A stretch of DNA of 64,000 nt from Streptantibioticus silvisoli (GTDB lineage Bacteria; Actinomycetota; Actinomycetes; Streptomycetales; Streptomycetaceae), in the NCBI RefSeq assembly GCF_027947535.2, contig NZ_JAAGKO020000035.1:30617-94616 (forward strand), given 5' to 3'. The position numbers were made by a program, and so were the translations under genes. The notes under the pieces are model-generated. The model saw nothing but the letters and a program-made list of their open reading frames with translations. It searched no databases and had not been told where the DNA came from. Below, piece by piece: positions 30,509 through 41,100 of the stretch. Position 1 is the first letter of the stretch. Each line of letters begins with the position of its first letter.

Positions 30509-32044
30509 TCAGCCGATCGCGGCGAGGTGGTCCGTCACCGCCCGGGCGTCGCCGGCGTCGGAGATCAGCCCGATGTGGCCGTCGGGGCGGATCAGCACGA
30601 GGGTGCGGTCGGACGCGTGGTAGGCGGTCGCGAGGTGGCCTGCGGTGTCGGCGATCTCGTCGGGCCCGGTCGGCCGCTCGACGACGTGGAGGGTCCTCAG
30701 GGCGGGCCGGAGCGGGTCGGCCGCGTTCACGGGCCCGAACGCCAGCAGGGTGAACCGTCCGCCGCGGGTCAGCTCGAACAGGCGGCGTTCACCGTCGATC
30801 GTGGCCAGCTTCGTCGCGTCCGGGGCGCGGTCGCCGGCCCGGAGCGCCGCCGCGTCGTCACGGTCGTCGCGCGCCAGGGCGGAGCCGCGGTATCCCACGT
30901 CGAGCTGGATCGTGCTCGCGTCGCGGCGGGTGGGGATGGCGTTGTCCTCGAGCGCCTGTCTGAGGCGTGTGTTGGAGAGTTCGAGGACGTGGGCCGCGAC
31001 CGGTCGGCGCTCGGCTTCGTAGCTGTCGAGCAGGTCGGGTGAAGCACCGTCGTGCGCGACCGCGGCGAGTTTCCACCCGAGGTTGTGCGCGTCCTGGATG
31101 CCGGTGTTCATGCCCTGCCCGCCGGCTGGCGAGTGGATGTGCGCCGCGTCGCCGGCGAGGAAGACGTTTCCGTCGCGGTAGCGGTCGGCGAGACGGATGT
31201 TGGCACGCCACAGCGACGACCACTGCGGTTCGTGGAGGCGGATGTCGGTGCGGCCGGTGCGCCGCTCCAGGATCGCCCGCAGGTGCGTGAGGCCAAGCCC
31301 GGGGTGCTCACCGGGTGCGATGCCGGCCGCGTACTGGAACAGGTCGGTCGACGGCAGCGGGCAGAGGCTGAGGATGCCCTCGTGATGCTGCCATGCGTGC
31401 CAGCGGTCGCGGTCGAGGCCGTCGACCGCGAGGTCGGCGATGATCATACGGACCTCGTCGCGCGTCTCGCCGGTGAACGGGATTCCGGCCTGTTTGCGGA
31501 CGGTGCTGTGGCCGCCGTCGCAGCCGACCAGCCACCGTGCCGTGACGGTCTCGGCCTCGCCGCCCGCGACGACCTGCGCGGTCACGCCGTCCTCCGACTG
31601 TTCGAAGCCGGCCAGAGCCGTACCGAACTCGACCGCGCCGCCGAACTCCGCCAACCGCGACCGGAGCGCTTCCTCGACCCGCCATTCGGGCGTGATCAGG
31701 CTCGCCGCCCACGGGATGTCGGGACGGTTCGCCAGCTCCTCGGGTACGGCGCCGCCCCGCGTGACCCGTCCGTCGGGCGCGGTCGAGTGCATGGGCATCG
31801 CCAGCCAGCCGTTGGCGAGCACGCGGTCGACGATCCCGAGGTCGTCGAACACTTCGAGGGAGCGCGGCTGGACGCCCTTGCCGCGCGAACCCGGCTGCGG
31901 GCCGGCAGCCGCCTCGATCAGCCGGAAGGAGACGCCACGACGGGCGAACTCGCAGGCCAGCGTCAGGCCGGTCGGGCCGGCGCCCACGATCAGGACGGTC
32001 GGGCCGTTCCGCGCCTGCGGACTCGTCGTCGTCATGCCGGGCAT
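30509..32044 (-). CDS. FAD-dependent aromatic monooxygenase (class A, PHBH-like)
   Basis: 511 residues from the ATG at 32042-32044, with GGAG five bases upstream. The FAD-binding GxGxxG is in VLIVGAGPTGLTLACEFARRG. The DG motif reads LVGCDGGHSTVRKQAG, and the second flavin motif reads FLAGDAAHIHSPAGGQGMNT followed by GIQDAHNLGWKL. A thioredoxin-like C-terminal extension (about 400-511) is typical of the polyketide-hydroxylase branch (RdmE, PgaE, MhpA relatives). It inserts one oxygen into an aromatic or quinoid substrate using NAD(P)H. It is divergent from a TetR gene across an 85-base operator-like region, suggesting substrate-induced expression. A rifampin monooxygenase role is possible given rph nearby, but nothing in the sequence proves it. 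Confidence 0.93.
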   Translation of the reverse strand: MPGMTTTSPQARNGPTVLIVGAGPTGLTLACEFARRGVSFRLIEAAAGPQPGSRGKGVQPRSLEVFDDLGIVDRVLANGWLAMPMHSTAPDGRVTRGGAVPEELANRPDIPWAASLITPEWRVEEALRSRLAEFGGAVEFGTALAGFEQSEDGVTAQVVAGGEAETVTARWLVGCDGGHSTVRKQAGIPFTGETRDEVRMIIADLAVDGLDRDRWHAWQHHEGILSLCPLPSTDLFQYAAGIAPGEHPGLGLTHLRAILERRTGRTDIRLHEPQWSSLWRANIRLADRYRDGNVFLAGDAAHIHSPAGGQGMNTGIQDAHNLGWKLAAVAHDGASPDLLDSYEAERRPVAAHVLELSNTRLRQALEDNAIPTRRDASTIQLDVGYRGSALARDDRDDAAALRAGDRAPDATKLATIDGERRLFELTRGGRFTLLAFGPVNAADPLRPALRTLHVVERPTGPDEIADTAGHLATAYHASDRTLVLIRPDGHIGLISDAGDARAVTDHLAAIG

Positions 32045-32070
32045 CGCGTCTCCACTACAAGAAAGGAATG

Positions 32071-32118
32071 ACTGTCTTCGACAGTACGTGGAGTTGCGGA
32101 AGAAAGGCAAGTCTTTCT
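32071..32118. promoter_or_regulatory. Operator-like palindromes between monooxygenase and TetR genes
   Basis: ACTGTC-TTC-GACAGT (32071-32085) is a perfect palindrome. AGAAAG and CTTTCT (32101-32106 and 32113-32118) form a second inverted repeat just before the GTG of the TetR gene. AAGAAAGG occurs at about 32060 and 32100. These fit TetR-dimer sites repressing both divergent promoters. The A/T-rich composition stands out. Confidence 0.55.
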
Positions 32119-32129
32119 ATCGTCGGACG

Positions 32130-32753
32130 GTGACCACCAAGGTGTCCGAGCCGGCGCGGCGTCGCCGGCACGGCGAGCAACTCGAGTCCGCGATCCTCGC
32201 CGCCGGCTGGGAGGAGCTGATCGACGCCGGGTACGCCCGTCTGACCATGGCCTCCATCGCGGCGCGGGCCCGCACGAGCGAGCCGGTGCTGTACCGCCGC
32301 TGGGCGAACAAGGACCAGCTCGTGCTCGCCGCGCTCGATCGCCACCGGGACGCCCACCCGGTCGCCGTGCCCGACACCGGCACCCTGCGCGGCGACCTGC
32401 TCGCGGGGCTGACGGCCGTGAGCGAGGCCCTCGCCGGCTTCTTCGCCATCGCCGCGGGCGCCGCGTTCTCGGGGCTGCTGGCCGACACCGGGATGAGCCC
32501 CGCGCAGATCCGCGAGCAGGTCATGGGCGACCAACTGCTCCCGCAGCGACGGCCCGTCTACCAGCGCGCGCACGCCCGGGGCGAGATTGATCTCGAACGC
32601 GTTCCGCCGACCGTGCTCGCCATGCCGTTCGACCTGGTCCGCCACGATCTGCTGATGGACCTCAAGCCACTGGCCCCCGAACGCATCCGGTCGATCGTCG
32701 ACGACCTCTTCCTGCCCCTCGCCGGGCTCGGCGGTCCGCACAGGCGGTCGTGA
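32130..32753 (+). CDS. TetR-family transcriptional regulator
   Basis: 207 residues from the GTG at 32130. The N-terminal helix-turn-helix reads LIDAGYARLTMASIAARART and then SEPVLYRRWANKDQLVLAAL, the AcrR/TetR pattern with a C-terminal TetR_C_11-like domain. It is divergent from the FAD monooxygenase and is its likely repressor, with the two palindromes between as sites. No clear ribosome binding site precedes the GTG; an upstream in-frame start would run through the operators, so I kept this one. Confidence 0.92.
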   Translation: MTTKVSEPARRRRHGEQLESAILAAGWEELIDAGYARLTMASIAARARTSEPVLYRRWANKDQLVLAALDRHRDAHPVAVPDTGTLRGDLLAGLTAVSEALAGFFAIAAGAAFSGLLADTGMSPAQIREQVMGDQLLPQRRPVYQRAHARGEIDLERVPPTVLAMPFDLVRHDLLMDLKPLAPERIRSIVDDLFLPLAGLGGPHRRS

Positions 32754-32769
32754 ATGGTCGGGTGAGTCC

Positions 32770-33270
32770 GCGGGCGGCGGGCGATGACGGGCAGAATCTC
32801 GCGCCTTCGCGGTTCACGGGTGGTTGGTGTGGGGGTGGTGGCCGTTGTCGCCGAACAGGGCGCCGGGTCGTCTGCGCGGGGTGGCCACGGCGGCCGGCAA
32901 CGGCCGGGATGCCGTCGATCGGGGCCGGAGTCCGGGTGATGTCGTTGAGGGTGGCCGCGGTTGAGGGTGACCTTGAGCGGGGTGCCGCGTCCGTCGCGCA
33001 GGTGGTGTTCGCCCCCGTCTTCCTGGCGGCCGACCGGTGGCGGGCCGGACCGTCCGGCAAGTCCTCCGCCTGCTCGCCGACGTCCCACGTCGTGCGGTTC
33101 GGGAGCGACAAGTCGAGCACCGGAGCCTCGGCGTCGTGGTGACCCAGGCGAGGGTAGAGGCGTGAGGCGGCGCCCGGCGGGAGCGCCGGGCTCAGCCGAA
33201 ATCGCCGATTTGTGCCCTGCTTCCTCCCTGGTGGCCGACCAGCACACCACCCACCCCGGCTCGTTCCACC
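32770..33270 (-). pseudogene. Second decayed IS5-family transposase
   Basis: Fragments in order on the minus strand but in alternating frames match an IS5-type transposase: ARKTGANTTCATD (normally 'RRKTGSKHHLICD'), RGTPLKVTLN, TAATLNDITRTPAPIDGIPA followed by VAGRRG, then REPRRREILPVIARR. The N-terminal third and the final catalytic block are gone. It fills most of the 770-base gap between the TetR gene and the ferritin-like gene, and differs in sequence from the IS5 remnant near 21 kb, so it is an independent insertion. Confidence 0.7.
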
Positions 33271-33525
33271 GGTCCACCCGATGACGGTGACCATGCCCAC
33301 CAGCGCCTGGGCAACCCCACCGTGGGCCGGCACCGGCACGGCGTCGGCATGCTCCTCACCGGAGTGGCCTCGGCCGTCCCCCTGGTTGAGCCGAACCGGT
33401 GATGGTCGCGCGACGCGTCCCCTGCCGCCGGGAAACAGCGGTGGTCGCTGCTAGCTTCGCTGGCCCGAGGGGGCCGAAACGCCTGCGGGCCAGGGCGCGG
33501 CCCACCGGGACAAGCGGAGGCGTCA

Positions 33526-34680
33526 GTGACAGGTACGACAGGCGATCGGGACCAGCCCGTGGTTTCTCCGTTCAACCGCAGGAATTTCCTTGCGTCGGCC
33601 GCAGCGGTGACGACCGTGTCGGTCGGGGCGGCAAGGCCTGCCCCGGCCGCGCGGGCGTGCGAGCCGCCGGACGGCTTGGCCGGTGGTTCCGTGGCGCGCA
33701 TAATGGCCGTTCCCTCAGCCGGACGGGACGTCGGGTGGCTGCGTCAGGCCCTTCAGATCGCCGTGGAACTCGAACTCGCCACCCTGCCGCCGTATTTGTG
33801 CGGCTGGTGGTCGATCAGGGATCGCGGCTGCGAGGCCGCGCGGCTGATCCGGCGGATCATCGGCGACGAGATGTACCACCTGGGTACGGTCTGCAATCTG
33901 CTGGTGGCCGTCGGTGGGCGGCCGCGGATCAGCGCGGCCGCCCTGGCCTACCCCGGCCCGCTGCCCGGCGGCGTACGCGCCGGGGTGAACGTCTATTTGT
34001 CGGGCCTGACCAGGGACCTCGTGCACGACGTGATGATGGCGATCGAGGCACCCGACGACGCGCCCGGGCAGGATGTGAGGACCTCGCCGAGCATCGGCGA
34101 CTTCTACAGTGCCCTCCAGCAGGCGTTCCGCGAGGCGGCGCCGGACCTGTCGCTGCACGGGCAGTTGTCCGCGCACATCGGCTCCGACGTGCTGAAGCCG
34201 GTCGACAACCTCGACGGCGCCGAACGCTCCCTCGAAATCATCAAGGAGCAGGGCGAGGGCACTACCGCTTCCCCCGACGTGTCCTTCGACAACGACCGCC
34301 CGGCGCACTACTACGCCTTCGCCGAGATCTACCACGGTCGGCGACTGCGCGAGGTCGGCGGGGTCTGGCGATACACCGGCGCGCCGGTTCCCTTTCCCGA
34401 CGCCCGGCCCATGGCCAGGCTCCCGGCCGGCGGCTGGCCCCACCCCTCCCCGCGGGTCGGACGGCTCCTCGATCGCTTCGACGCCACCTACCGCGACATG
34501 CTCAGCGCCCTCGACCGGGCCTGGGACGGCGACGGGAACCCCCGCGTCCTGCACGCGGCCATCCACGCCATGCACGGCCTGGAACTCCCGGCCGTCGAGC
34601 TGATGGAGTCCGCAAGGCCGGATGCCCCGGGCAACTACGGCCCCCAGTTCCGTCCGCCCTTCGCTACCTGCCCCTCCTGA
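33526..34680 (+). CDS. Tat-exported ferritin-like protein of the VioB/RebD type
   Basis: 384 residues from the GTG at 33526 with GGAGG six bases upstream. A twin-arginine signal is clear: NRRNFLASAAAVTTVSVGAA (RR at 18-19). The mature protein shows the ferritin-like helical bundle of the iminophenyl-pyruvate dimer synthase family (PF12902): ELELATLPPYL (81-91), RRIIGDEMYHLGTVCNLL (109-126, E115 and H118 as metal ligands), then IIKEQGEGT and HYYAFAEIYHGRRL. In VioB, RebD and StaD this domain helps couple two indole-pyruvate imines. The function of exported stand-alone versions is unknown. It is flanked by gene-poor DNA and has no pathway partner. Confidence 0.85.
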   Translation: MTGTTGDRDQPVVSPFNRRNFLASAAAVTTVSVGAARPAPAARACEPPDGLAGGSVARIMAVPSAGRDVGWLRQALQIAVELELATLPPYLCGWWSIRDRGCEAARLIRRIIGDEMYHLGTVCNLLVAVGGRPRISAAALAYPGPLPGGVRAGVNVYLSGLTRDLVHDVMMAIEAPDDAPGQDVRTSPSIGDFYSALQQAFREAAPDLSLHGQLSAHIGSDVLKPVDNLDGAERSLEIIKEQGEGTTASPDVSFDNDRPAHYYAFAEIYHGRRLREVGGVWRYTGAPVPFPDARPMARLPAGGWPHPSPRVGRLLDRFDATYRDMLSALDRAWDGDGNPRVLHAAIHAMHGLELPAVELMESARPDAPGNYGPQFRPPFATCPS

Positions 34681-35570
34681 CGGCGGGCCGGCGTCGCCGT
34701 CGGCGGTCGCCGGCGTCGACTGGGCCGGGTTGTTCGACGCGACGGTCGCGACCGGGCGGGCGGCCGTGCCGGTGAAGCTGCCCTCGCCGGTCTTCGGCAC
34801 CGCCGGACAGCCCACCCCGGACGGCTTGGTCGGCCGGCATCACCTGTGACGGGGGCGCGGTCGGGGTGGAAGCCGTCGGCGGTCCCGACGCGGGCGGAAG
34901 CGTCGCCCTACGCGTCCGCGTCGGACCGGCGGGCGGACGCGGTGACCACCGGGGGCGCGGTAGCGGCCATGGTGAGCGTGACGCGCCTCGTCCGGCGGTT
35001 GTCGCGGGAGACCTTCACGGCGTCAGCACCGGGCACCTTCGCGCATCGGTGAGGTCACCGTTCCGTCGGGGCACGGGCGCCGCCGGAAGGGTACGGGCTT
35101 CCGGCGCTGGCGGGCTGGCACGGCCGGTGCGGGCGAGTGGCCCGTTCGCGGCCGGCGCCGAGCGCTCCCGCCGTGATCGTCGAACGCGCCACCGTCCGCC
35201 ACAGCTGTCCGCTCCGAGGCACCCGGAGGCGGGACATCCGTTCACGCCGTCCTTGCCCGGTGGGACGCCGACGGCCCCCGGTCGTGCGCCCATCGCCTGG
35301 TCCGCGCCAGTGCGGAACCCCGGCAGCGCGTCGTCCCGCCCGAACCGTTCCTCCCTGGCGACGAGGGCGGGCCCGCTGGACCGGGCGGGCTCTGTCGGCC
35401 GGGGTCGCCGGCCGGGAACTGCGTGCTTCGAAGACCCGGTGCGGAGTCCTTACCATGGGTGTGTCCCCGCGCGGACGACGGTCGAGGACGCGTTCATCCC
35501 GGCGGTGATCATGAGACGCATGATCTGGGCACCGGGTCCCCGGCCCGCGCGGCGAAGAAGGGGTAGCGCG
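34681..35570. other. 890-base stretch with no recognisable gene
   Basis: Open frames here read as Arg/Pro/Gly-rich text without any family pattern on either strand. The last 30 bases hold a good ribosome binding site (AAGGGG) for the phosphatase gene. I see no repeats or hairpins worth calling. Confidence 0.5.
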
Positions 35571-37781
35571 ATGACGACGGACTCAGTGGAACAGATGGTG
35601 TTCGCCCCGCCGGCGATCGGCGACGACCGGGCCGCCGAGAGCGACGAGGAACGGGACCTGCGGGCGCTGTTCGGGCAGTCCGTGGCCGTGTTCGCCTCGC
35701 TGGCCGGACCGGATCATGTGCTGGAGAGCGCCAACAGCGCGTTCTTCTCGGCCATCGGTGGCGGGGAGCAGTCCCGTACCGGCGTGCCGCTGGAACAGTT
35801 GATACCGGAGCTGGCCGGGCAGGGGTTCCTCGCGCCGCTGGACCAGGTGTTCCGCAGCGGCGAGCGCCACGTCGGCCGCGACGCCCGCATGCGGCTCGGC
35901 GCCGGGCCGACGGCCCGGGAGGCGATCTTCGACTTCGCCTGCGAACCGCGCACCGACAGGGCCGGCAACGTCATCGGGGTGCGGGTCATCGGTGTGGAGA
36001 CCACCCAGGTCAAGCACGCCCAGTGGCTCATGGCCGAACACCGGGCCCTGCTGGAGCAGATCGCCCGGCAGGCGCCGCTGGAGCAGGTGCTCGACGGGAT
36101 GGCCCGCACCATCGAGGAACTCGCCCCCGAGGAAGTCCTTGTCTCCGTCCTGCTCGCCGACCCCGACGGCAAGCACCTGCGCCATGGAGCGGCCCCGAGC
36201 CTGCCCGACTTCTACAACCGGGCCATCGACGGCATCACCGCAGGCGAGGGTGTCGGCTCCTGCGGCACCGCCGCCCACCGCCGGCAGGCGGTGGTCGTGA
36301 CCGACATCGCCACCGACCCGTACTGGGACGACTTCCGCGACCTGGCCGACCGGGCCCGGCTCGCGGCCTGCTGGTCCACCCCGATCCTGGCCCGGGACGG
36401 CTCGCTGCTGGGCACGTTCGCGATGTACCACCGCACCCCCCGCGCACCCCAGGAGGCCGACCGTGCCCTGGCCCGGCTCTTCGCCGACACCGCCGCCCTC
36501 GCCATCGAACGCCACCAGGCCGAACAGGCCCGGCTCGCCGCCGAAGCCAGGGAGAAGGCGGCCCGCGACGACCTCGCCTTCCTGCTGAACACCAGCGCCG
36601 TCCTCACCAGCGACCTGGACCACGTGCAGACGTTGCAGCGCCTGGCCGATGCCTGCGTCCCCACCCTCGCCCCGCTGTGCGCGGTCGACATCGTCGAAGG
36701 CGGCCGTCTCCGCCGCGTCGCCGCTGCCGCTCCCACGCCCGGCCAGCAGCGACTGCTCGCCTCCCACGCGTGCGCCCACGAGTCGGTCCCCCGGGTCCTG
36801 GCCGACGGCATCACCGAGATGGCGCAGCACGCTCCCGCCGGCCCCGGCCCGTGGAACGAGCTGAACGTCACCGGCTACCTCACCGTGCCCCTCACGGACC
36901 GGGGTCGCGTTTTCGGCACGTTGACCCTGCTCAGTACCGGCGGGGGCGTGCTCGGCGAACGCACCCCCGCGCTGGCCGGGGAACTCGCCCGCCGCACCGC
37001 GTCCGCCGCGCTCAACGCCCGTCAGTACACCCAGCGTGTCGCCCTCGCCCACGACTTGCAGGCGGGGCTGCTGCTGTCGCGGACCCCCGCGGTGCCCGGC
37101 ACGGAGATCGCCACCTTCTACCACCCGGCCGGCGAAGGGCTCGATGTCGGCGGCGACTTCTACGACGTCTTCCCCCTCAAGGACGGGCGCTGGGCCTTCC
37201 TCCTCGGCGACGTCTGCGGACGCGGAGCCATCGCCGCCACCACCACCGCCCTGGTCCGCCACACCGCCCGCGCGGTGGCCCCGCTGCTCCCCGGCCCGGA
37301 CGCCGTCGTCCAGGCGATCAACACCGCGCTCCTCGACCGCCCCGACAACCATGGCACCGGCTTCGTCACCCTCGTCCACGGCCACCTCACCCCCGGCGCC
37401 GACGGCCTCGACATCGAGCTCGTGCGGGCCGGGCACAACCTCCCCCTGCGCATCGCGGACGGCATCGCCCGCCCGGTGGAGAGCACCGGCTCCCTGCTGG
37501 GCGTCTCCCACGACCCGGACGTGGCCGTCCGGCGACTGCACCTGGCACCGGGCGAGAGCCTGCTGCTCTACACCGACGGCATCACCGAGGCCCGCGACCA
37601 CGACGGCGAGCAGTTCGGCGAGGAACGGCTGTCCGAAGCCCTGGCCCTGCGCCGGCCCACCGCGGCCGAAGTCATCGAGACCCTCACCGCGGCCGTCCGT
37701 GCCTTCACCGGCCCCGGCGTCGTCGACGACGACCAGGCCGCCCTCGTCCTCACCGCCACGCCGGCCGCCACCGGCGAGTGA
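35571..37781 (+). CDS. PAS-GAF-GAF-PP2C (SpoIIE/RsbU-type) phosphatase
   Basis: 736 residues from the ATG at 35571. A PAS-like domain (about 35-145, DHVLESANSAFFSAIGGG) is followed by a GAF domain (about 165-320, GVGSCGTAAHRRQAVVVTDI). A second GAF (about 340-480) and the SpoIIE-type PP2C phosphatase (about 495-735) come next. The phosphatase metal-binding aspartates are in LDVGGDFYDVF, FLLGDVCGRG, YTDGITEARD and VVDDDQAALVL. Such enzymes dephosphorylate anti-sigma-factor antagonists in partner-switching stress circuits; the GAF and PAS parts sense a small ligand or redox signal. No anti-sigma gene is adjacent, so its partner is elsewhere. Confidence 0.95.
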   Translation: MTTDSVEQMVFAPPAIGDDRAAESDEERDLRALFGQSVAVFASLAGPDHVLESANSAFFSAIGGGEQSRTGVPLEQLIPELAGQGFLAPLDQVFRSGERHVGRDARMRLGAGPTAREAIFDFACEPRTDRAGNVIGVRVIGVETTQVKHAQWLMAEHRALLEQIARQAPLEQVLDGMARTIEELAPEEVLVSVLLADPDGKHLRHGAAPSLPDFYNRAIDGITAGEGVGSCGTAAHRRQAVVVTDIATDPYWDDFRDLADRARLAACWSTPILARDGSLLGTFAMYHRTPRAPQEADRALARLFADTAALAIERHQAEQARLAAEAREKAARDDLAFLLNTSAVLTSDLDHVQTLQRLADACVPTLAPLCAVDIVEGGRLRRVAAAAPTPGQQRLLASHACAHESVPRVLADGITEMAQHAPAGPGPWNELNVTGYLTVPLTDRGRVFGTLTLLSTGGGVLGERTPALAGELARRTASAALNARQYTQRVALAHDLQAGLLLSRTPAVPGTEIATFYHPAGEGLDVGGDFYDVFPLKDGRWAFLLGDVCGRGAIAATTTALVRHTARAVAPLLPGPDAVVQAINTALLDRPDNHGTGFVTLVHGHLTPGADGLDIELVRAGHNLPLRIADGIARPVESTGSLLGVSHDPDVAVRRLHLAPGESLLLYTDGITEARDHDGEQFGEERLSEALALRRPTAAEVIETLTAAVRAFTGPGVVDDDQAALVLTATPAATGE

Positions 37782-38024
37782 CCGCTGCGCGATCCGGCGC
37801 CCGGAGCGTCGGAGCACCGCATCCGTCAGGGCCGCGGAGCAATCCGCAGGGCGAGCAGGGCACGGGGAAGGCGTCACGCAGGGGACCGGGGCGCAGGGGC
37901 TCGGGGCAGCAACCCTGTTGCGGGAAGGGGCGAGGTCGGCCGCGGGGAGGCGCGCTGCCGCAGGCGGCCCCCCTGCGGAGAGACCAGCACGAACGCCCCC
38001 GGCCCTGCACCTGCCGAGCCGCTG

Positions 38025-38082
38025 CCCTGCCATGTGCGCCGGCATCCCGGTTCCCCTGCCGTGTGCGCCGGCACCACGTTCC
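38025..38082. repeat. 29-base tandem repeat, two copies plus a fragment
   Basis: CCCTGCC-R-TGTGCGCCGGCA begins at 38025 and again at 38054, each followed by a TTCCC-type tail, with a partial third unit after 38080. It sits in the 340-base intergenic region (37782-38121) between the convergent phosphatase and giant-fusion genes. No terminator stem stands out elsewhere in that region. Confidence 0.5.
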
Positions 38083-38121
38083 CCTGCCCGGCGCGGCCTC
38101 GCATCGTTGACCGGCTCGTGG

Positions 38122-41100
38122 TCAGCCTTCCACGTCGATGGAGTCCGACAGCGGTCGCCAGGCGGCGATCTCCGCGAACTCCCGTGCCGCGGCGGCCAGG
38201 GCGAGGGCGGTGGCGGCGCGGCCCAGCGGGAGCCGCAGCGGGGGGTCGGGCAGGTCGGCGACGTGGAGGATCGCCCGGGCCGCCTTCAGCGGGTCGCCGG
38301 GCGGCGGTACCCGCGCCGCCCGGAATCCGAGTACCGGCCCGATGACGGGCCGGTAGGGTTCGCTCGGCTCGATCACCTCCGGCGAGGTCGTGTCCCATGC
38401 GGTGCGCAGCCCGCCGGGTTCGACGACGGTGACCCGCACGCCGAAGGGGCGCATCTCGTTCGCCAGGGCGGCGGAGAATCCCGCCACGCCGTACGCGGCG
38501 GCGTGGAGGGCGGCCAGGCCGACGCCCGCTGTGGTGCGGCCGGCGATGCCGGTGATCTGGATGACGTGCCCGTGCCGCTGCCCACGCAGGACGGGCAGGG
38601 CGGCCCGGGTGACGTTGACGACGCCGGTCAGGGTGGTGTCGAGCTGGGCGGCGAACCGGTCCGGCGGGGTGTCCTCGACGGCGCCGAGCAATCGGTGGCC
38701 GGCGTTGTTGACGACGACGTCCAGCCGTCCGAAGCGCCGTACGGCCGTGTCCACGGCGGCGCGGGCGGCGTCGGCGTCGGTGACGTCGAGCGGCAGGACG
38801 AGCAGGCGGCCGGCCGGTTCGGGCGGCAGGCCGTCGGCCAGGTCGTCCAGGGCGCGCGGGTCGCGGGCGGTGGCCGCGACGAGGTCGCCGCGGTCGAGCG
38901 CGGTCTCCACGAGGCGGCGGCCGAGCCCGCGCGAGGCGCCGGTGACGAACCAGACCTTGGGCGGCCCGCTCCGCTGCCCGCCGAGCCGGACCGCTGAGGG
39001 TATGACGGGTATGACGGACGTCGCGGGGACGACGGCCTGCGGGAAGTCCAGCGTGCGGTGCGGGTCGTAGGCGGCCTTGACGCGTTGCAGGCGCGGGTGG
39101 TTGGCGCCGTAGTAGGCCCGCTCCCAGTCGGCGAGGCCGGGGTCGGTGTCGTTGACGTACGCGCCGGTGCCGAGGTGCTGCTGGAGGACGGCGTGGGTGC
39201 CGCGCAGCCACAGCGTGCGGGCCTCGGCGGTGCCGGACGGGGTGTTCGGCGGCCAGGTGGCGAAGTACTGGAGCACGGCGAGCGCCCGGCGGTGCGGGAA
39301 GGCGGTGGCGTCCGCCGCCAGGTCGTCCGCGGCGCCGCCGAGGGCGTCGAGGTAGACGCCGCCGCTCCCGCCGAGGCGGTGCAGCGCGGCGACGCCGTCA
39401 CCCAGCGCGCCGATCGCCGCGTCCGTCATGGGCTCGCGGACGATGTGCGACCCACCGGCCCACCCGAACCGGTCCTCGGCGCCGGCCGGGCGGCCGGGGC
39501 GTGCCCCCGGTACGGCCGGTCCGCCCGGCGGGGACCAGCCCTCGCCGGAACCGCCGGCGGCCAGCGGGTTGTGCGTCACCGTCGCGGCCTCGGCGTAGCC
39601 GCAGGGAACGACGAAGGTGGTGGCGGGCGGGCGGCCCACCGCGTCGGCCAGCTCCCGCAGCACGCCGCGCAGCCGCTCGGTCCCGCCGATCCAGGTGCCG
39701 AGCACGACCGGCCGCGCGAGCCCGTCCCCGTCGAGCAGGAGCCGCACGTCGCAGCAGACCTGCCGGGGCGTCGCCGGATCGGCCAGCCACAGCTGCCAGC
39801 CGCGCAGCACGTCGGGCGTGTCCTGGGGCCGCCAGGCGAGCCGGAAGCGCGCGAACGGTGTGCCGCCGATGGGGACGGGGGTGAAGTCCAGCGAGGTGAC
39901 GACGCCGAAGTTCCCTCCGCCGCCGCCCCGCAGGGCCCAGAACAGTTCGCCGTCCGGGTCGCCCGGCGCGCCGGTGACGTGGCGGACGGCGCCGTCGGGG
40001 GTGACGATCGTGGCGCCCGTCATCCGGTCGCAGGTCAGGCCCCAGGCACGGGTGAACGCGGACTTGCCGCCGCCGAGCGCGAGCCCGGCCACCCCGACCG
40101 TGCCCCAGCGGCCCAGCGGCAGGGCGAGGCCGTGCCGTTCGAGCTCCCGCGCGGCGGTCCCGCTGCTCACCCCGGCCCCGATCCGCACCCGGTCGGCGGT
40201 GACGCGTACGCCGTCCAGCTCCCGTACGTCGATGACGAGTCCGGGCGAGGTCGAGTAGCCGGCGTAGCTGTGGCCGCCCGAGCGGATGGCCACCGGTGTC
40301 CCGGTCGCGGCGGCGAACGCCAGGCACGCGGCGGCGTCCTCCTCGTCCGCGATCCGGGCGACGGCCTGCGGAACGACGGTGTCGTAGTGGCTGTTGCGCG
40401 GCAGCCGGGCCGGGCCGAACGCGGGGTCGCCGGGGCGCAGCAGTGGCCCCCGCAACCGGGCGGCGAGTGCGGTGTACGGGTCGTCGGGGGCCGGTGGCCG
40501 AATGGCGGGGGCAGCCGGCGCGGTCGGCCCGGCGGGTTCCGGGGTGATGGACTGCGGGAACGTGAACAGACCGCCGGGGTCGGCCTGTGCCTTGACCCGG
40601 CGCAGGCGGGGGAGGTTGGCGCCGTGGTAGGCCACGGCCCAGTCGGCGAGTTCGGGGTCCATGCCGTTGACGTAGCCGCCGGTGCCCAGGTACGGGTGCA
40701 TCGCCGCGTGGGTCTCGCGCAGCCAGCGCAGCCGGCGTTCGGTGTGCTGTGGTGGGGTGGAGGCGTGCCAGTAGGAGTGGTACTGGACGACGCCCACGGC
40801 CGTGCGGTGCGGGAAGGCGGTCGCGTCCGGCGCGACGTCCGCGACGGCGCCGCCGAGGCAGTCGATGAGCAGCCCGCTCGCGCCGGTGATCCCGGTCATC
40901 GCCGGCAACCGTTCGACTGCGGCCGTCAGGACGTTCGCCGCTTCCGCCGTCATGGGTTCGCGGACGATCTGCGACTTCGCGGCGAAGGCGACGCGCGGTC
41001 CGGTCGTCCCGCCGCCCCAGCGTTCCGGTTCGGCGGCCGCCTGGACGTACGTGCACCGCTGCACGAACCGGCCGGTGTCCGGCCGGCCCACGGTGCGCGC

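Noticed and set aside
30509..32044. Calling the FAD monooxygenase a rifampin monooxygenase (rox)
   Set aside because: The fold fits, but the N-terminal text differs from the Rox I remember and no rifamycin-associated element is upstream; a TetR operator is there instead.
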